The notes beneath the pieces are model-generated. The model saw only the letters and a program-made list of their open reading frames with translations. It was not told the origin of the DNA and made no database searches. A program made the translations under genes and the position numbers. Below, piece by piece: positions 32,640 through 42,970 of a stretch of 64,000 bases of DNA. Each line of letters starts with the position of its first letter. Position 1 is the first letter of the stretch. Source of the stretch: Armillaria gallica (taxonomy: Eukaryota > Basidiomycota > Agaricomycetes > Agaricales > Physalacriaceae). The stretch covers positions 682,001 to 746,000 of the forward strand of contig JBANDB010000005.1 of NCBI GenBank assembly GCA_037576215.1, written 5' to 3'.

Positions 32640-32777
32640 CACAGCTTGGGGGCAACTATTTGTGGATAGTCAAAATAAAATCAAAATCCGAGATACAATT
32701 TTGAGCAAGGCAAAATCTGACATTTTGCACTTTGATTCTATTTTGAACTCGTCCAAAATAGTTGCCACCCAGCTGTG
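32640..32777. mobile_element. MITE, 138 bp, CACAGCT termini, TAA duplication
   Basis: Terminal inverted repeats CACAGCTTGGGGGCAACTAT / ATAGTTGCCACCCAGCTGTG. TAA on both sides (32637-32639, 32778-32780). Inserted in the kinase D upstream region. A three-base duplication with TAA suits PIF/Harbinger-type or CACTA-type elements. Confidence 0.85.
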
Positions 32778-32804
32778 TAACCTTGTGAATTTGGATGTTG
32801 GTGC

Positions 32805-32991
32805 CACAGCTAGGTAGCGACTATTTTGGACAAGTCAAAATAGAATCAAAGTGCAAAACATTGAATTTTGCTGCAATCAAGATCCAGGGAATTGCTTAAT
32901 AGGGAAATATTAAAGGATTTTGCCTCGTCCAAAATCTGCATCTCAGTTTTTAATTTAATTACCATCCTCAAATAGTCACCCCCCAGCTGTG
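32805..32991. mobile_element. Second CACAGCT MITE, 187 bp
   Basis: Ends CACAGCTAGGTAGCGACTAT / ATAGTCACCCCCCAGCTGTG. Flanks TGC (32802-32804) and TAC (32992-32994), compatible with a 3-bp duplication changed by one transition. The left side shares GACAAGTCAAAATAGAATCA-type sequence, inverted, with its neighbour 28 bp away. Confidence 0.75.
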
Positions 32992-33134
32992 TACTCATGA
33001 GCCAGGTACAAAGATCCGTGGCTGAGTTCCTGCTGTCCCTTATCTGTGGGCAAGGACCTATAGATGAATAAAAGCAGAAAGTGCCATAAGCTAATATGTC
33101 ATGAGATTTAATTGATGGAAAATTTGGCAGGGTA

Positions 33135-36124
33135 CAGTGTACTACCGGTCCTTGGGACAACAATAGTAATCCTGGAATAACCCACCATTCATTTTGATTT
33201 AAGCCCTGAGCTTTTTTGAGACGATGCTAGGACATCTAACAATCAATTGTGTGCAGGTAGTTTGTGGGAAGAGCAAAGGTAACAAGTACAACAAATTAAA
33301 TTTAAGTAGCAGGTCCCAAATGGCCCATTACCGGTCCTTGGGACACTGTGACAACCTGTGTCAGGGGCTTCCAGAGTCACCAGATCAAATTCTCTGAGCC
33401 CCTTATTCTGCCTCCTCTCTGTTGTTTGATCCATTATCTGTCCCATCGTCGTCATTCTCCGAAGAATCTTGTTCAATGAGTGTTGATTTGAGCTGGTGCT
33501 TGGGCTTTCCTGGCCAATCCCTTTTTGGCACCGCATGATCTGCCAATTTTTGGCATTCTTCTGTTCATTCTGCCAGTCTTGCTTCATAATTTACTTTGAT
33601 CTGTTCCCACCACACTTACAGCTCATCTCACCTCCTTCTCGCTGCACACTTTTGCTTTTCCTTGTCTGCTGCCTTTTTCTTCTGCTCCTTGATCTTATTC
33701 TTGAACTCGGTGGATGACAGAACCTGTGCTGTTCCATCAAATAACAGTGCCATGTCATTCTTTGTCCTCTCTTCCTTGTTCTTCAAAGTGTAGTTCATCT
33801 TTTCCAAATGAAGATTTTAGTAAGTCAGCTGAGCATGTGCCCCCTTGAGCATCATGTCCTGGGATTTGATGTTCAGATGTGCCGTGACGAGGCTTTCTCG
33901 TAAGACTTGGTTCTCTTTTTGCACCTCTTTGGTCATAACCCATGCCTTGTCTATGCTCCCCCCATTCAGCAAGTTCCAGTCTGAGTCCAGAAGTGATGGT
34001 GGTGCTTTGAGTACAGGATGAAGAATTGGAGTTGATGAGGTAATCTTTGCTTTAGAAACAAGAAATGATCCTGATGACATGAGGCTCAATCCAGCATACA
34101 GCGAGTGCATTTGCTTTAATGGCATGTATAGCATGAGATCAATACAGGGATCATGAGCCACTACACCCAACTGACCTGGGATCCTTCAAAGAGTGGGAGA
34201 TTCTGGCATGGTGGGTCACATTGGTATTGATTCAGATGTGTTAGGAGTTACAGAGTGTGAATTAGTGTGCATGGGTGCTGCAATATGATTGGATGGAGAC
34301 AAATCAAAGGCAGTCAGTGGATTGGAATGAAATGCAGCCATGATTGCACAGATAGGAGATGCCTGAGGCAATGGGAAGGCACCCTTGATAGAATGAGGTA
34401 CAGATGGCTTCATTTGCTCTTCAGTGATAATAGAACAGCTGAATGGATAAACTCCAGTTACTGAGAAAGCAACTTTAACTGTTTTTTTGTCAAACACTTG
34501 CAGATACACCTTCCCGAAAAGGTGTGTAAAATTGCTTTTGGTGACATTGTGTTGGTTCTGTTTCTCAAACTCTTCAATCACTGATCTCCAGCAGACCTTC
34601 ATTTTACTGAAACAGATGACATTGAGACCTTGCAAAGCATGCGTGCAATGTGGGGGATATCTGAGAACAATAATGTTGTTTTCTCAGGTGTACTGGATAA
34701 ATTCAAGTGTATAGTGAGAGCTGTGTCCATCCAGGATAAGAACTTGTGTCTCGCTGGCTGCCTTTTCTTTGGTTTCAGCATCAAACACAGTTTCCAGCCA
34801 CATGCACCTGAGATTGCCATCAGTCCATCCATTCTTGGAGTGAAAGAGGCTAGTATTTAATATGTGAGATTCATTTTTAAATAGATGCAAAATAACCTCT
34901 TACTATGCATCTGCAACATTATTGTTGTTCCATTTTTGCATAAAGTTTTTCCCCTTAGAGATGATCATTGGTTTCACTGTGGTCCCGTCTGCACAAATAG
35001 TAACCACTGCAGTCACATTCTCTCAATCCACACCCCCCTGTTTATGTTGAGTCTTTGTTCCTCTTCCTCCAACCACCCTCATTTTCCCTTGGTTTGTGGG
35101 AGGAAACCCACTTTCATCCATTCCATAGATATTTTCAGGTTTGATTCCCAGCTTCACCACGAACTCCTCAATGATATCAAACCAGGATTTGACTGCAATG
35201 GGGTTCAAGGATTTAGCTTGTTGCATGTCAAGTGGTTTACTCCAGTGAGTCTGAAGGATATTATGATGATGGTCCAGAAAACAGAAACACTATTGCTTTC
35301 CTACAGTTTCATCTGCCCCAATCCTTGTTTGCAAGATTACATTCGCAAACTGCTCAATCTCGTTGCATGCCAATGGAAATCCTTGGCTTGCAGATTTGAG
35401 GATCAACTGTGCAAGCATGCTTTCCTCTGTGACCATGAGTCTTTGCTTCCTCACATTGAATTGAGTCATTGGCACACCTTTCTGGTTACATCAATGTTCC
35501 AGAGTGGAGCTCAAGACCTGATGACATGCAGCAATATTGCAAAAGGAGATCTTTAACCCTGAATCCCGAGCCTGCCTCCATTCAGCTACAGCTGCTTCCA
35601 TTCGATCTGATTTCCCCTTTTGTTTCTCAATTTTCTTCACATTTTGGGATTTTGCCTTGTATACCATGGTTATAAGGGGTAATACCATGCCAGTTTAGGG
35701 GGCAGGAACATGGGCAAAGACAAAAATTTGACACAAACAGTCACTTGATGTCACACTTGTGCCTCATCTGACAAATCACAGTCTGGAGGCACGAATTTTT
35801 GCCCAAATTCTTCGCTGTAAGAGACAATGTTGTAGCTAAAGAGGTTATCTATACGACCGCAGCACTACTTTTGTGCATAATCCATGTCAGAAATGAGTAT
35901 TTTGTTGAACAAAAGTTGTGTTTTTGCCTAATTGAGCTGTTTTTGATGTATTGCTATCTCTACCGCATGCAATTACTATTTGTTCGGCATGAAACTTTTG
36001 GAGGATATAATATATACATAGAAGAGTGTCTATGTCAATTTTGGTATGATTCTGTCCATAGGGACTGGAGCTATTTCCATTTGTCCCAAGGAACTATGAT
36101 GTCCCAAGGACCGGTAGTACACTG
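33135..36124. mobile_element. Pogo-type (Tc1/mariner superfamily) DNA transposon, 2,990 bp
   Basis: Perfect 25-bp terminal inverted repeats beginning CAGTGTACTACCGGTCC. TA target duplication at 33133-33134 and 36125-36126. Without it the flanks rejoin into the kinase upstream sequence (GGTACTGTCAGA) seen in other copies. Subterminal repeats of GGTCCTTGGGACA lie near 33334 and 36084. It contains the decayed transposase described separately. Confidence 0.92.
33370..35700 (-). pseudogene. Pogo/DDE_1 transposase pseudogene
   Basis: Reads on the minus strand in broken frames: an N-terminal helix-turn-helix/CENP-B-like region (about 35290-35690), SWFDIIEEFVVKLGIKPENI followed by the first catalytic Asp in MDESGFP (about 35118), NGWTDG, the second Asp in LILDGHSSHYT (about 34731), then the C-terminal GLNVICFSKMK region and 'VAFSVTGVYPFS' (34.3-34.6 kb). 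A C-terminal SLLDSDWNLL/coiled-coil tail follows at 33.8-34.1 kb. Order and motifs fit fungal pogo transposases, which cut and paste DNA at TA sites. Stops and shifts inactivate it. Confidence 0.88.
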
Positions 36125-36218
36125 TACTGTCAGATGGTCATAACTGGCATGAGGCCTTTCTCCCAAGGATTCTGAAACTAAAGAAGTGCAGACTCAGAAA
36201 TTGTGAACTGCCAGCTGG

Positions 36219-36745
36219 TGGGAATCCAATTTTCACACCTAAGATATCCTTCTCACCTGTGAAATCATCCATCAAGCCCACCAAGAATTTGTGGAATACA
36301 CTATACCAGGTTGTTGGCTCAACTGCATAAGCATACATATTGAGTGGGAGTGCCCACTGAGTAAGGCTTCCAAAATGACAATGCACTGAAGGTCCCGAAG
36401 AACTATCCTGCGACGTCGAAGAGTCACCATCACCATCGTGTTCAGCAAGGTGTCAGAATATCAGGCTTAGCATTGCTCTACATAACAGAGTGGATCTGTG
36501 ATAGGACATGTATGACCATGAGGATTTGTCCAACATGCACCGTACTTCTATTCAAATGTATTTGGCTCGCGTAGAATAGACTATAGTTGCCGCACAACTG
36601 TGAAGGTCTGCACCTCATTCGATATTGTGAGCAGGTTTCCATTGGCTCGATAAGATCAGTATTAACAAGAATGTGACTTCAGGAAGCTTCATCGGAAATG
36701 GAAGATCTGAGATTATGATGTGGCATCAACTTGGAGGACTATGAC
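36219..36745. repeat. Inverted repeat copy flanking kinase D (right)
   Basis: Reverse complement of 26893-27436, with most CpG sites changed to TpG or CpA. Contains CACACCTAAGATATCC and GAGTCACCATCACCATCGTG. At 36745 it switches abruptly to kinase exon 1 sequence in plus orientation. Confidence 0.8.
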
Positions 36746-37042
36746 CAAGTACTCTGGATATGGAGGTACCTGTAATGAATGCCATACAAAAGATGTGTCT
36801 GTTCTTGTTCAGATTTAACCTCAAATTCTGACTCCTTTCACCTTGGTAGGTGGTGGATGCCACCAATCCTAATGAAACATGTTATTCCATCAGCATGAAA
36901 TGTCTACTTGTGCTTAGTAGGGGAGGAACACCTTCCCCAATTCATTTATACATTATCACATAATGACGAGAGGAAATTACCCCATTGTCAGGGGAGGTCA
37001 CTCCATATGTGCACAGTATACTTTCGCCTTTACATGTATTGG
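36745..37042 (+). pseudogene. Kinase C-like fragment (end of exon 1, intron 1, exon 2)
   Basis: Direct match, in plus orientation, to the 3' end of exon 1, intron 1 and exon 2 of kinase C: VPVMNAIQK, the intron with TTTAACCTCAAATTCTGACT, then VVDATNPNETCYS and MKCLL. CpG-depleted relative to kinase C. It stops at 37042, where TLDc copy 5 begins. A gene fragment joined by rearrangement. Confidence 0.8.
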
Positions 37043-40000
37043 TCAAGAGTAAAAGGCGGCCCAGCCCTTGGTCCAGATTTTCTGTCACAATCAAGGCAAA
37101 CAAGCACATTGTCCATTCCAGTGCACGCATAGCCTCAGCGAAAGACCTTTAGGCATCAAGAAAGCTTGATGATACATGACTGAAGAGGGATAGTACATAA
37201 AAGTGCATTCTCTTGCAACTTGTGAGGAGGCATGCATTGAAGGCTGCACAGTCATCATGGCATTCATTGATACCTGTGCGATACATTGAAAAGTGAATCG
37301 GCAGAGTCACCACACTGTTCTCACCACCCATACCTCGGGCTTACTCCACCTCTACTCCCCCAGTTTGACTCACCCCTCTCTCCAGATGACAATCCTGCCC
37401 TACTTGAACCTGCCAGTGACTGTGTCATAATGCCATTCTTGCCTGTGGTTATGAGCCACACATTCTTCGAAGAGGTGAACCGGACACAGGAGTGGAATTG
37501 CACGAGTCACTATGCAACAATGTCATCCATCTCATCATCCATCACCCACTCGCAGACACTCCCATCACACAAAGACATGTCTCCTGCCAGCCTCTCCCTC
37601 TGCATGTGCCAGTCTTGGTTCTCTCTTTCATCGCCACATCCAGCCACCAGGTACACACTTGGTCGTTCCAGTCGAAATATCACACAAGACTCTGCCTGCA
37701 CCACATGGTAGTACTTCAGAGACCTCATCTATGGTATTCATTCCTCCAATTGATGCTCCAGGGTATCATGGCGAGGGCTACAACTGGGATAAATAATTCT
37801 TAAAGGATCTGAAGATGGGGCTGGCAAATAAGGAGAACATATGCAGATTCTGCCACATCTTCCTGCTCTTTCACCACTGTCTCACACATGGACCCTCTTC
37901 TAAGTCCTGCACCAGCACGACATTTCCCTCACCACACTGTATTCATGGTCAGAGTAGACCAAGTCCATTGGTGCACTTGTCATTGTCATGGATGATGGCG
38001 ACACCATGTTTGGTGCATTTGTAGCCAACAGAATACAGCAGAGCAGGGGTAAGGGTTACTGTGGCAGTGCAGAGTCATACATTTCCTTCCTTCCTTCCGA
38101 GGCTATCCTCATTGTTTTCAGCTTCCTATGGCAGTTTTCTGATGGCGAGCTCTCAGTCAATGCAATACCAGGGAGGAACCACTCTGTTTTCATAGGGCAA
38201 ACCACTTAGAGAGTGAGCACATATGATAGGGCAGCATAGGGCCTGATCATGAATGGGAAAGTTTGACATTTTAAACCCTGCATGATGTAATGTATTCAAG
38301 CTGCATGACCATGTGGTTCTTAAGACGGCAAAGAATTTCAGGGAACTGGCAATGGGAGAGCGAGGCTTTGGATATTCTAGCTATAGCTTCCATTGTATCA
38401 TTCCTGGGTGAGTCAATTTCCCTTTCTCCAGCAATGCCATTCTCATAATCGACATAATTGGTATGATCCAGTTTGTGATCCATGGTGGCAACTTCACAGC
38501 ACATAACAGTACTGGTATCAGGTCAATATACAGGTAGAAGTTCAAAGGGGCATGGTGAACTTCACATTTGCATGATGCGTTGGTGCATTCGCTGCATTTG
38601 CGTTAAATCCAGATGAGTTTGCGTTAATGCATGTGTGTGTGCACTGCTTACTATTTATCAAAAATGTAGCCCACAGGATCCTTACTCAGACTCTAGACAA
38701 GAACTTCAGGCTGAAGCATACGGAATAAAGATCTTCACGAGTGTATACTTGAGTGCACTCGCACTTGAGAACATGAGTACTTGAGTGTCAAATCACATAC
38801 TCATCATCCCCAGACATATCTGTGGTATGGGTAACTCGTACTGCGAGACAAGTACTTGCTGCAGGCATGAGTACTTACAACACTCAGATGTCCACAAGTA
38901 CTCAAGAATACTTATGCAAGTACTCGCTATATATCCAATGCAATAATGTACAATAAATATACTTATCATATTAGTACTATCACTCATCCTCATCTTGACC
39001 TTCTTCAGCTGAATCCACGACCTCAATAACATCAATGCTTCTACCTTTTGCACTACCACACCATGACTTCTCATTGAATCACTTCATGAGCTCCTTTCGT
39101 GGCACAATACCATCAATCTTTGACCAGGAGTTCAAAATCACATTTGCACATGTAAACTCTGGTGAGAGATTATGCTGATGCTTGCTTATAATCAAACCTC
39201 TGTATGAGAACACATGCTCAACATCAGTAGACGCCACTGAATGAATAATTAGCATAGGAAAAATAAATCGTGCCAAAAGCTTACCTGGTGCCGAAAGGAA
39301 ATCAAGTGCCATCCGAGCCAATGCTCCCTCAGGTATGACTGTCTTGGTCTTCATTTTGGGAGAGCGTTTGTTGAGTTTTGCTGTCCAATGAGATATAGGA
39401 TCACCACAATCAAACTGTGGTGCCCTGATATACACCTTGAATGGGTCTTGCTCCATGTTCTGGCCAAAGTTGTCAACATCCACAAAGGGATCATCAGAAT
39501 CCGCCTGAGAAACCAATCAGAATATGAATGAAAAACTCTCGAAGGACATACCTGCAATGAGGTAGTTTCAGTTACTGTAGGCTTGTAATACTGAATCCAT
39601 GTCTCACATGTGGACTGCTCAGCAGTCTTGATCCATTTGGTCAACCAGTTTTGACTGCGAAAATAGTCAAGCTTGTAACGGGAATGCAGGACTAGAAGAA
39701 AATACAGTCAGAACCGGTATGAGTGTGCAACTAAAGCTATGGACTTACTCATGGCCATCTTCCACATGATTGATTCATCTTTCTTCGAATAATACTTATC
39801 AATGATTGCTAAGCCCGGAGAAATGCCAGCGTGGACACAGGGTAACAGCGCCGCATTCTTGACTGCTTTCTCAAGCTCCTGCATGAGGATATCCATTGTT
39901 GGAATGACCTCATGAAGGAGTGAGGCTCCCGACTGAGAAATTTGATCAGTCGCTTTGAGAAAGTTCTGATAGACATGCATTAACATATATATACATTTTC

Positions 40001-40615
40001 TATGAAGCATTGAACTGACCACCAGGATGGGATGGAGTTGTTGAAGCACAGTCTACTCAATATCCGTGAGACAGAAATGCCTCAAACGTTTCACAGGCAG
40101 TTTCCCCTTGTTGTGATCAGATTTGATGCAAAGTGCATCCAGCACTGGCTGTAGATGGAGACCACGTTCGATCACATTGGATGTTGTATTCCAGCATGTG
40201 ACAACCCGCTAAATCATCTTGAGTACTGTGATCTTCTTATTTCCACAGAGGTCGGCAAGTTCCTTTTGAAGGGAATTCTTATGGAAGATATGCTTGCCGA
40301 GTTTTAATAGCTATCCATATCACGGAACCCAGCCTTCTCTCAATGGCAAATGCTAGTGCCAATATGATCGGCTCCCAGGTGTGTGATCACTCGTCCAGCA
40401 TTCTGCATTGTTTCTAAGCATCCACAATTGGTCCACAAAGGTTTTTTTTTTTTTGCTTGATGGCTCCGATTTTGTGAACGAGATTGAGAAGCAGGGTACG
40501 CTAGGTGGCAAGGCCAGGGCCAAAGTGCTGATCGCATCCTCGGGTGTTATGAAGTAAAGGTACAGCATGTATTGAACAACTATTTAGCTACGTTGCATAT
40601 CCCTTAGGTCAAGCC
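37043..40615 (+). pseudogene. TLDc (OXR1-like)-cyclophilin pseudogene, copy 5, split by a hAT element
   Basis: Direct, CpG-depleted copy of 20.43-22.16 kb: the N-terminal region, then TLDc at 37.99-38.21 kb (FGAFVAN.IQQSRGKGYCGS, ILIVFSFLWQFSDGEL) and cyclophilin from 38.28 kb. It keeps more cyclophilin than copy 3: the LKH region to 38730, then after the hAT insertion SMANA..N.GSQ (from about 40345) and the C-terminal FVNEIEKQGTLGGKARAKVL (about 40460-40550). Frameshifts throughout. Confidence 0.72.
38731..40333 (-). mobile_element. hAT transposon remnant inserted in cyclophilin copy 5
   Basis: The minus strand carries the C-terminal half of a hAT transposase. ARMALDFLSAPG...STDVEHVFSYRGLIISK is the dimerisation domain (39.08-39.52 kb). 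Further upstream come WIQYYKP (about 39.6 kb), 'KATDQISQSGASLL', 'VIPTMDILMQEL' and AIIDKYYSKKDES (39.7-40.05 kb). The left 200 bp contain many AGTACT(T)G/CAAGTACT words, possible subterminal repeats. Both junctions have ACGGAA (left at about 38725, right at about 40327), compatible with a decayed 8-bp duplication. The transposase 5' part is missing. Confidence 0.75.
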
Positions 40616-41573
40616 TTAGCACTTGCACTCAAACCCTGATTTCAATTGAAACCAAACTTCGCTGTCATGCATGTAATTTCAGGTACCTATGTTCTGTTAC
40701 ATAGCACAATGTCAAGCCTGATTTTTAGACACCATGTGGAACACTGCAGTGATAGCGACATGTAGCAGGCACAAGTTCGCATATTGGCTTACATATAAGC
40801 TCCATACTCCAAGCTCAGCTGCATCAAGTACACTAGCGAGTAACCTGTCAAAGCAATTTTTGCTCATCGCATAGACATCAACCCTTAGTGTCCTATGGCT
40901 ATTATGATGACCTTATTACTTCACCTAGACGAGGTATCATTATCCTTGGAGAAAGTGTTAGTGCCCTTGCCTTCCAATCCTTATTCATTAGCTATCATCG
41001 TTTATACCTGTGTTGTGTACAAGCACATAGATGGCATGGATGAAGACCTGGATTTTGACTACCTGTATTGACTTACCATGAATGTGGGATGGAAGCAGAT
41101 GGCTTCCAGGTCACTGGCCTATCAGTTTTGGTTCCCTTGAAGGAGCTTTCAGACGATCATAGGTAAATTGAAGTTTATTATTCCATGGAGATAATGTCTC
41201 GCTTACAGAGGAGTAGCGTGCATCCACAGGTGAACCAGACAGTGGCATATTTGAACTGGATGATGGGTCTTTCTTTTTGTCAGTATGATGGTCTTCGCAA
41301 GCTGCATTTACATCCAAATTTTCGGCCTGAATATCTGTTTCTCTAACGCTTCATGTGATCTTAAGTGGATATGGCTTAATAAGAAATTCAACCCTATGCT
41401 ACCACATAGAGTGTATGATTCGAATTCCTAACAGGCTTTAATATCATGCTGAATTTGGTCAATAATTTCTCAGGTGAGACGTATATCGTAGAAGTGAAAA
41501 TCCTGAGGAATTCTGATAAATATAATGATACAATGGATGCGTTATCTCGTTATAATAAATACATCAGCCTTCT
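40616..41573. other. Cassette spacer left of kinase E
   Basis: Decayed version of the spacer between cyclophilin C-terminus and kinase 3' end (compare 5331-5739): AGCCTTAG, TTACATAGCACAATG, CCTGATTTTTAGACACCATG. About 40.8-41.4 kb holds additional DNA without matches or genes. Confidence 0.45.
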
Positions 41574-42970
41574 TTACATGTCAGCAAGTGAGGCCTTAAC
41601 ACGAGCTGCATCGGGATGATCCCCCAGCTTGTATGCTATACATTGCTGTATAAGCTCCCAAAGTGGATCATAAGAGATTTCATTAGGCTGTGGATACGGA
41701 TTGCCCTCGCTTATGGCACCTGTCAAAGCATCCTGGAGTTCGACATAGGTTATGGTATAGGGAGTCTTGCCAGTGTAAATCTGTGCTTGCCAAATGAATC
41801 CCTGCATATTCATCGATATAAGACTCACATACCTCAATAATTGTGCATCCAAATGCATAAATATCTCTGCCTGGTAGATGGTCATGATCATAATTCATCA
41901 GATCATACATCTGTAATTTGGGAGACAACCACCATGGTGAATTGTGCCCCATGTGGGTGTTCAAAGGAAGATTTGTACTGACAATGATTGAGACTCTGAA
42001 GTTGGCTAAACAGCAGTGACCATCATCATTGACAATGATGTTGTTCTATAAATTTCAGTTCACATATTTCATGACCTGTGGAGTTGTTTACATACCCCAC
42101 GTATATTGCCATGAATAATTTGGGGATCAAAGCCATGAATAAATCCGATCACTGAAGCGATTTGACAAATCTATGATGAACAATTATGAGGATGCAATTG
42201 TACACACAATTAAGAGAAACATGCCATTGTAAGGCAGTCCTTTTTAGGATGCTTCTCCAAATACTGATGGACATTACCATTCTCCATCCAAGGAGATATA
42301 AGAGACAGTGTCCCTAGTATGGTTATGGTGTCAACACCGATGAAAGGAAGAATATTCTTGTGGCTGAGTTGTTTCCATGCAATAGCCTCATGGCACATTA
42401 TTTGAGACAGAGACCTCTCAGATATGGCCAGTGACATTGAAATCAGACTCACCTTCAAGAAGGCCTGCTTTGATACAGACTTGCTTCCCATCCATGATTC
42501 CTTTATAAATGTCCTACAGAAATAATCAGTAATGAATTCAGACCGTTTGAAGATGATTACTAACTGATGAATCTCCATTATAAAATACCACTGGCCAACT
42601 GTTCTTCGGGTCCTTGTGAATTTCAATCGTTTTGCAGATCATCAAGGGCTCTGGATATATATCCCTTGCCTTACTTAATGCACGCATACATTTAAAGCAC
42701 ACAGTGAAATGCGGTTCTCTGGAATCAGTCAGATCTAGTTCCTGTAGCATCATCAGCAAGCATCTGTGTTTATTGTGAATTCCTTGATACCTCTTGCAGG
42801 ACATTCATCACACTCAACTCCTCGGCAGATCTTGGAACAAGATCAATGTCCTTCCAAGGTGTCAAGGTAGAGCGAAGAATACTAAAAATGTTCTTGTGAA
42901 TTTCATCTTTGCCATCGTTGAGAGAAAGAGTACCCCATCCAGAGATTGGCATAATGTCTGATGTAGACAT
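41574..42970 (-). pseudogene. TKL-type kinase E pseudogene
   Basis: Same seven-exon layout as kinase B, with exon 1 from 42970 (MSTSDIMPISGWGTLS...) and the C-terminal exon ending ARVKASLADM at 41574. Inactivating changes: exon 3 is shortened (CIKAGLLEG-type deletion), the catalytic loop reads HGNIRG, and DFG reads NFR. Most changes look like CpG or C-to-T decay. Exons 1-6 are identical to kinase F; exon 7 is different from F. Confidence 0.8.
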
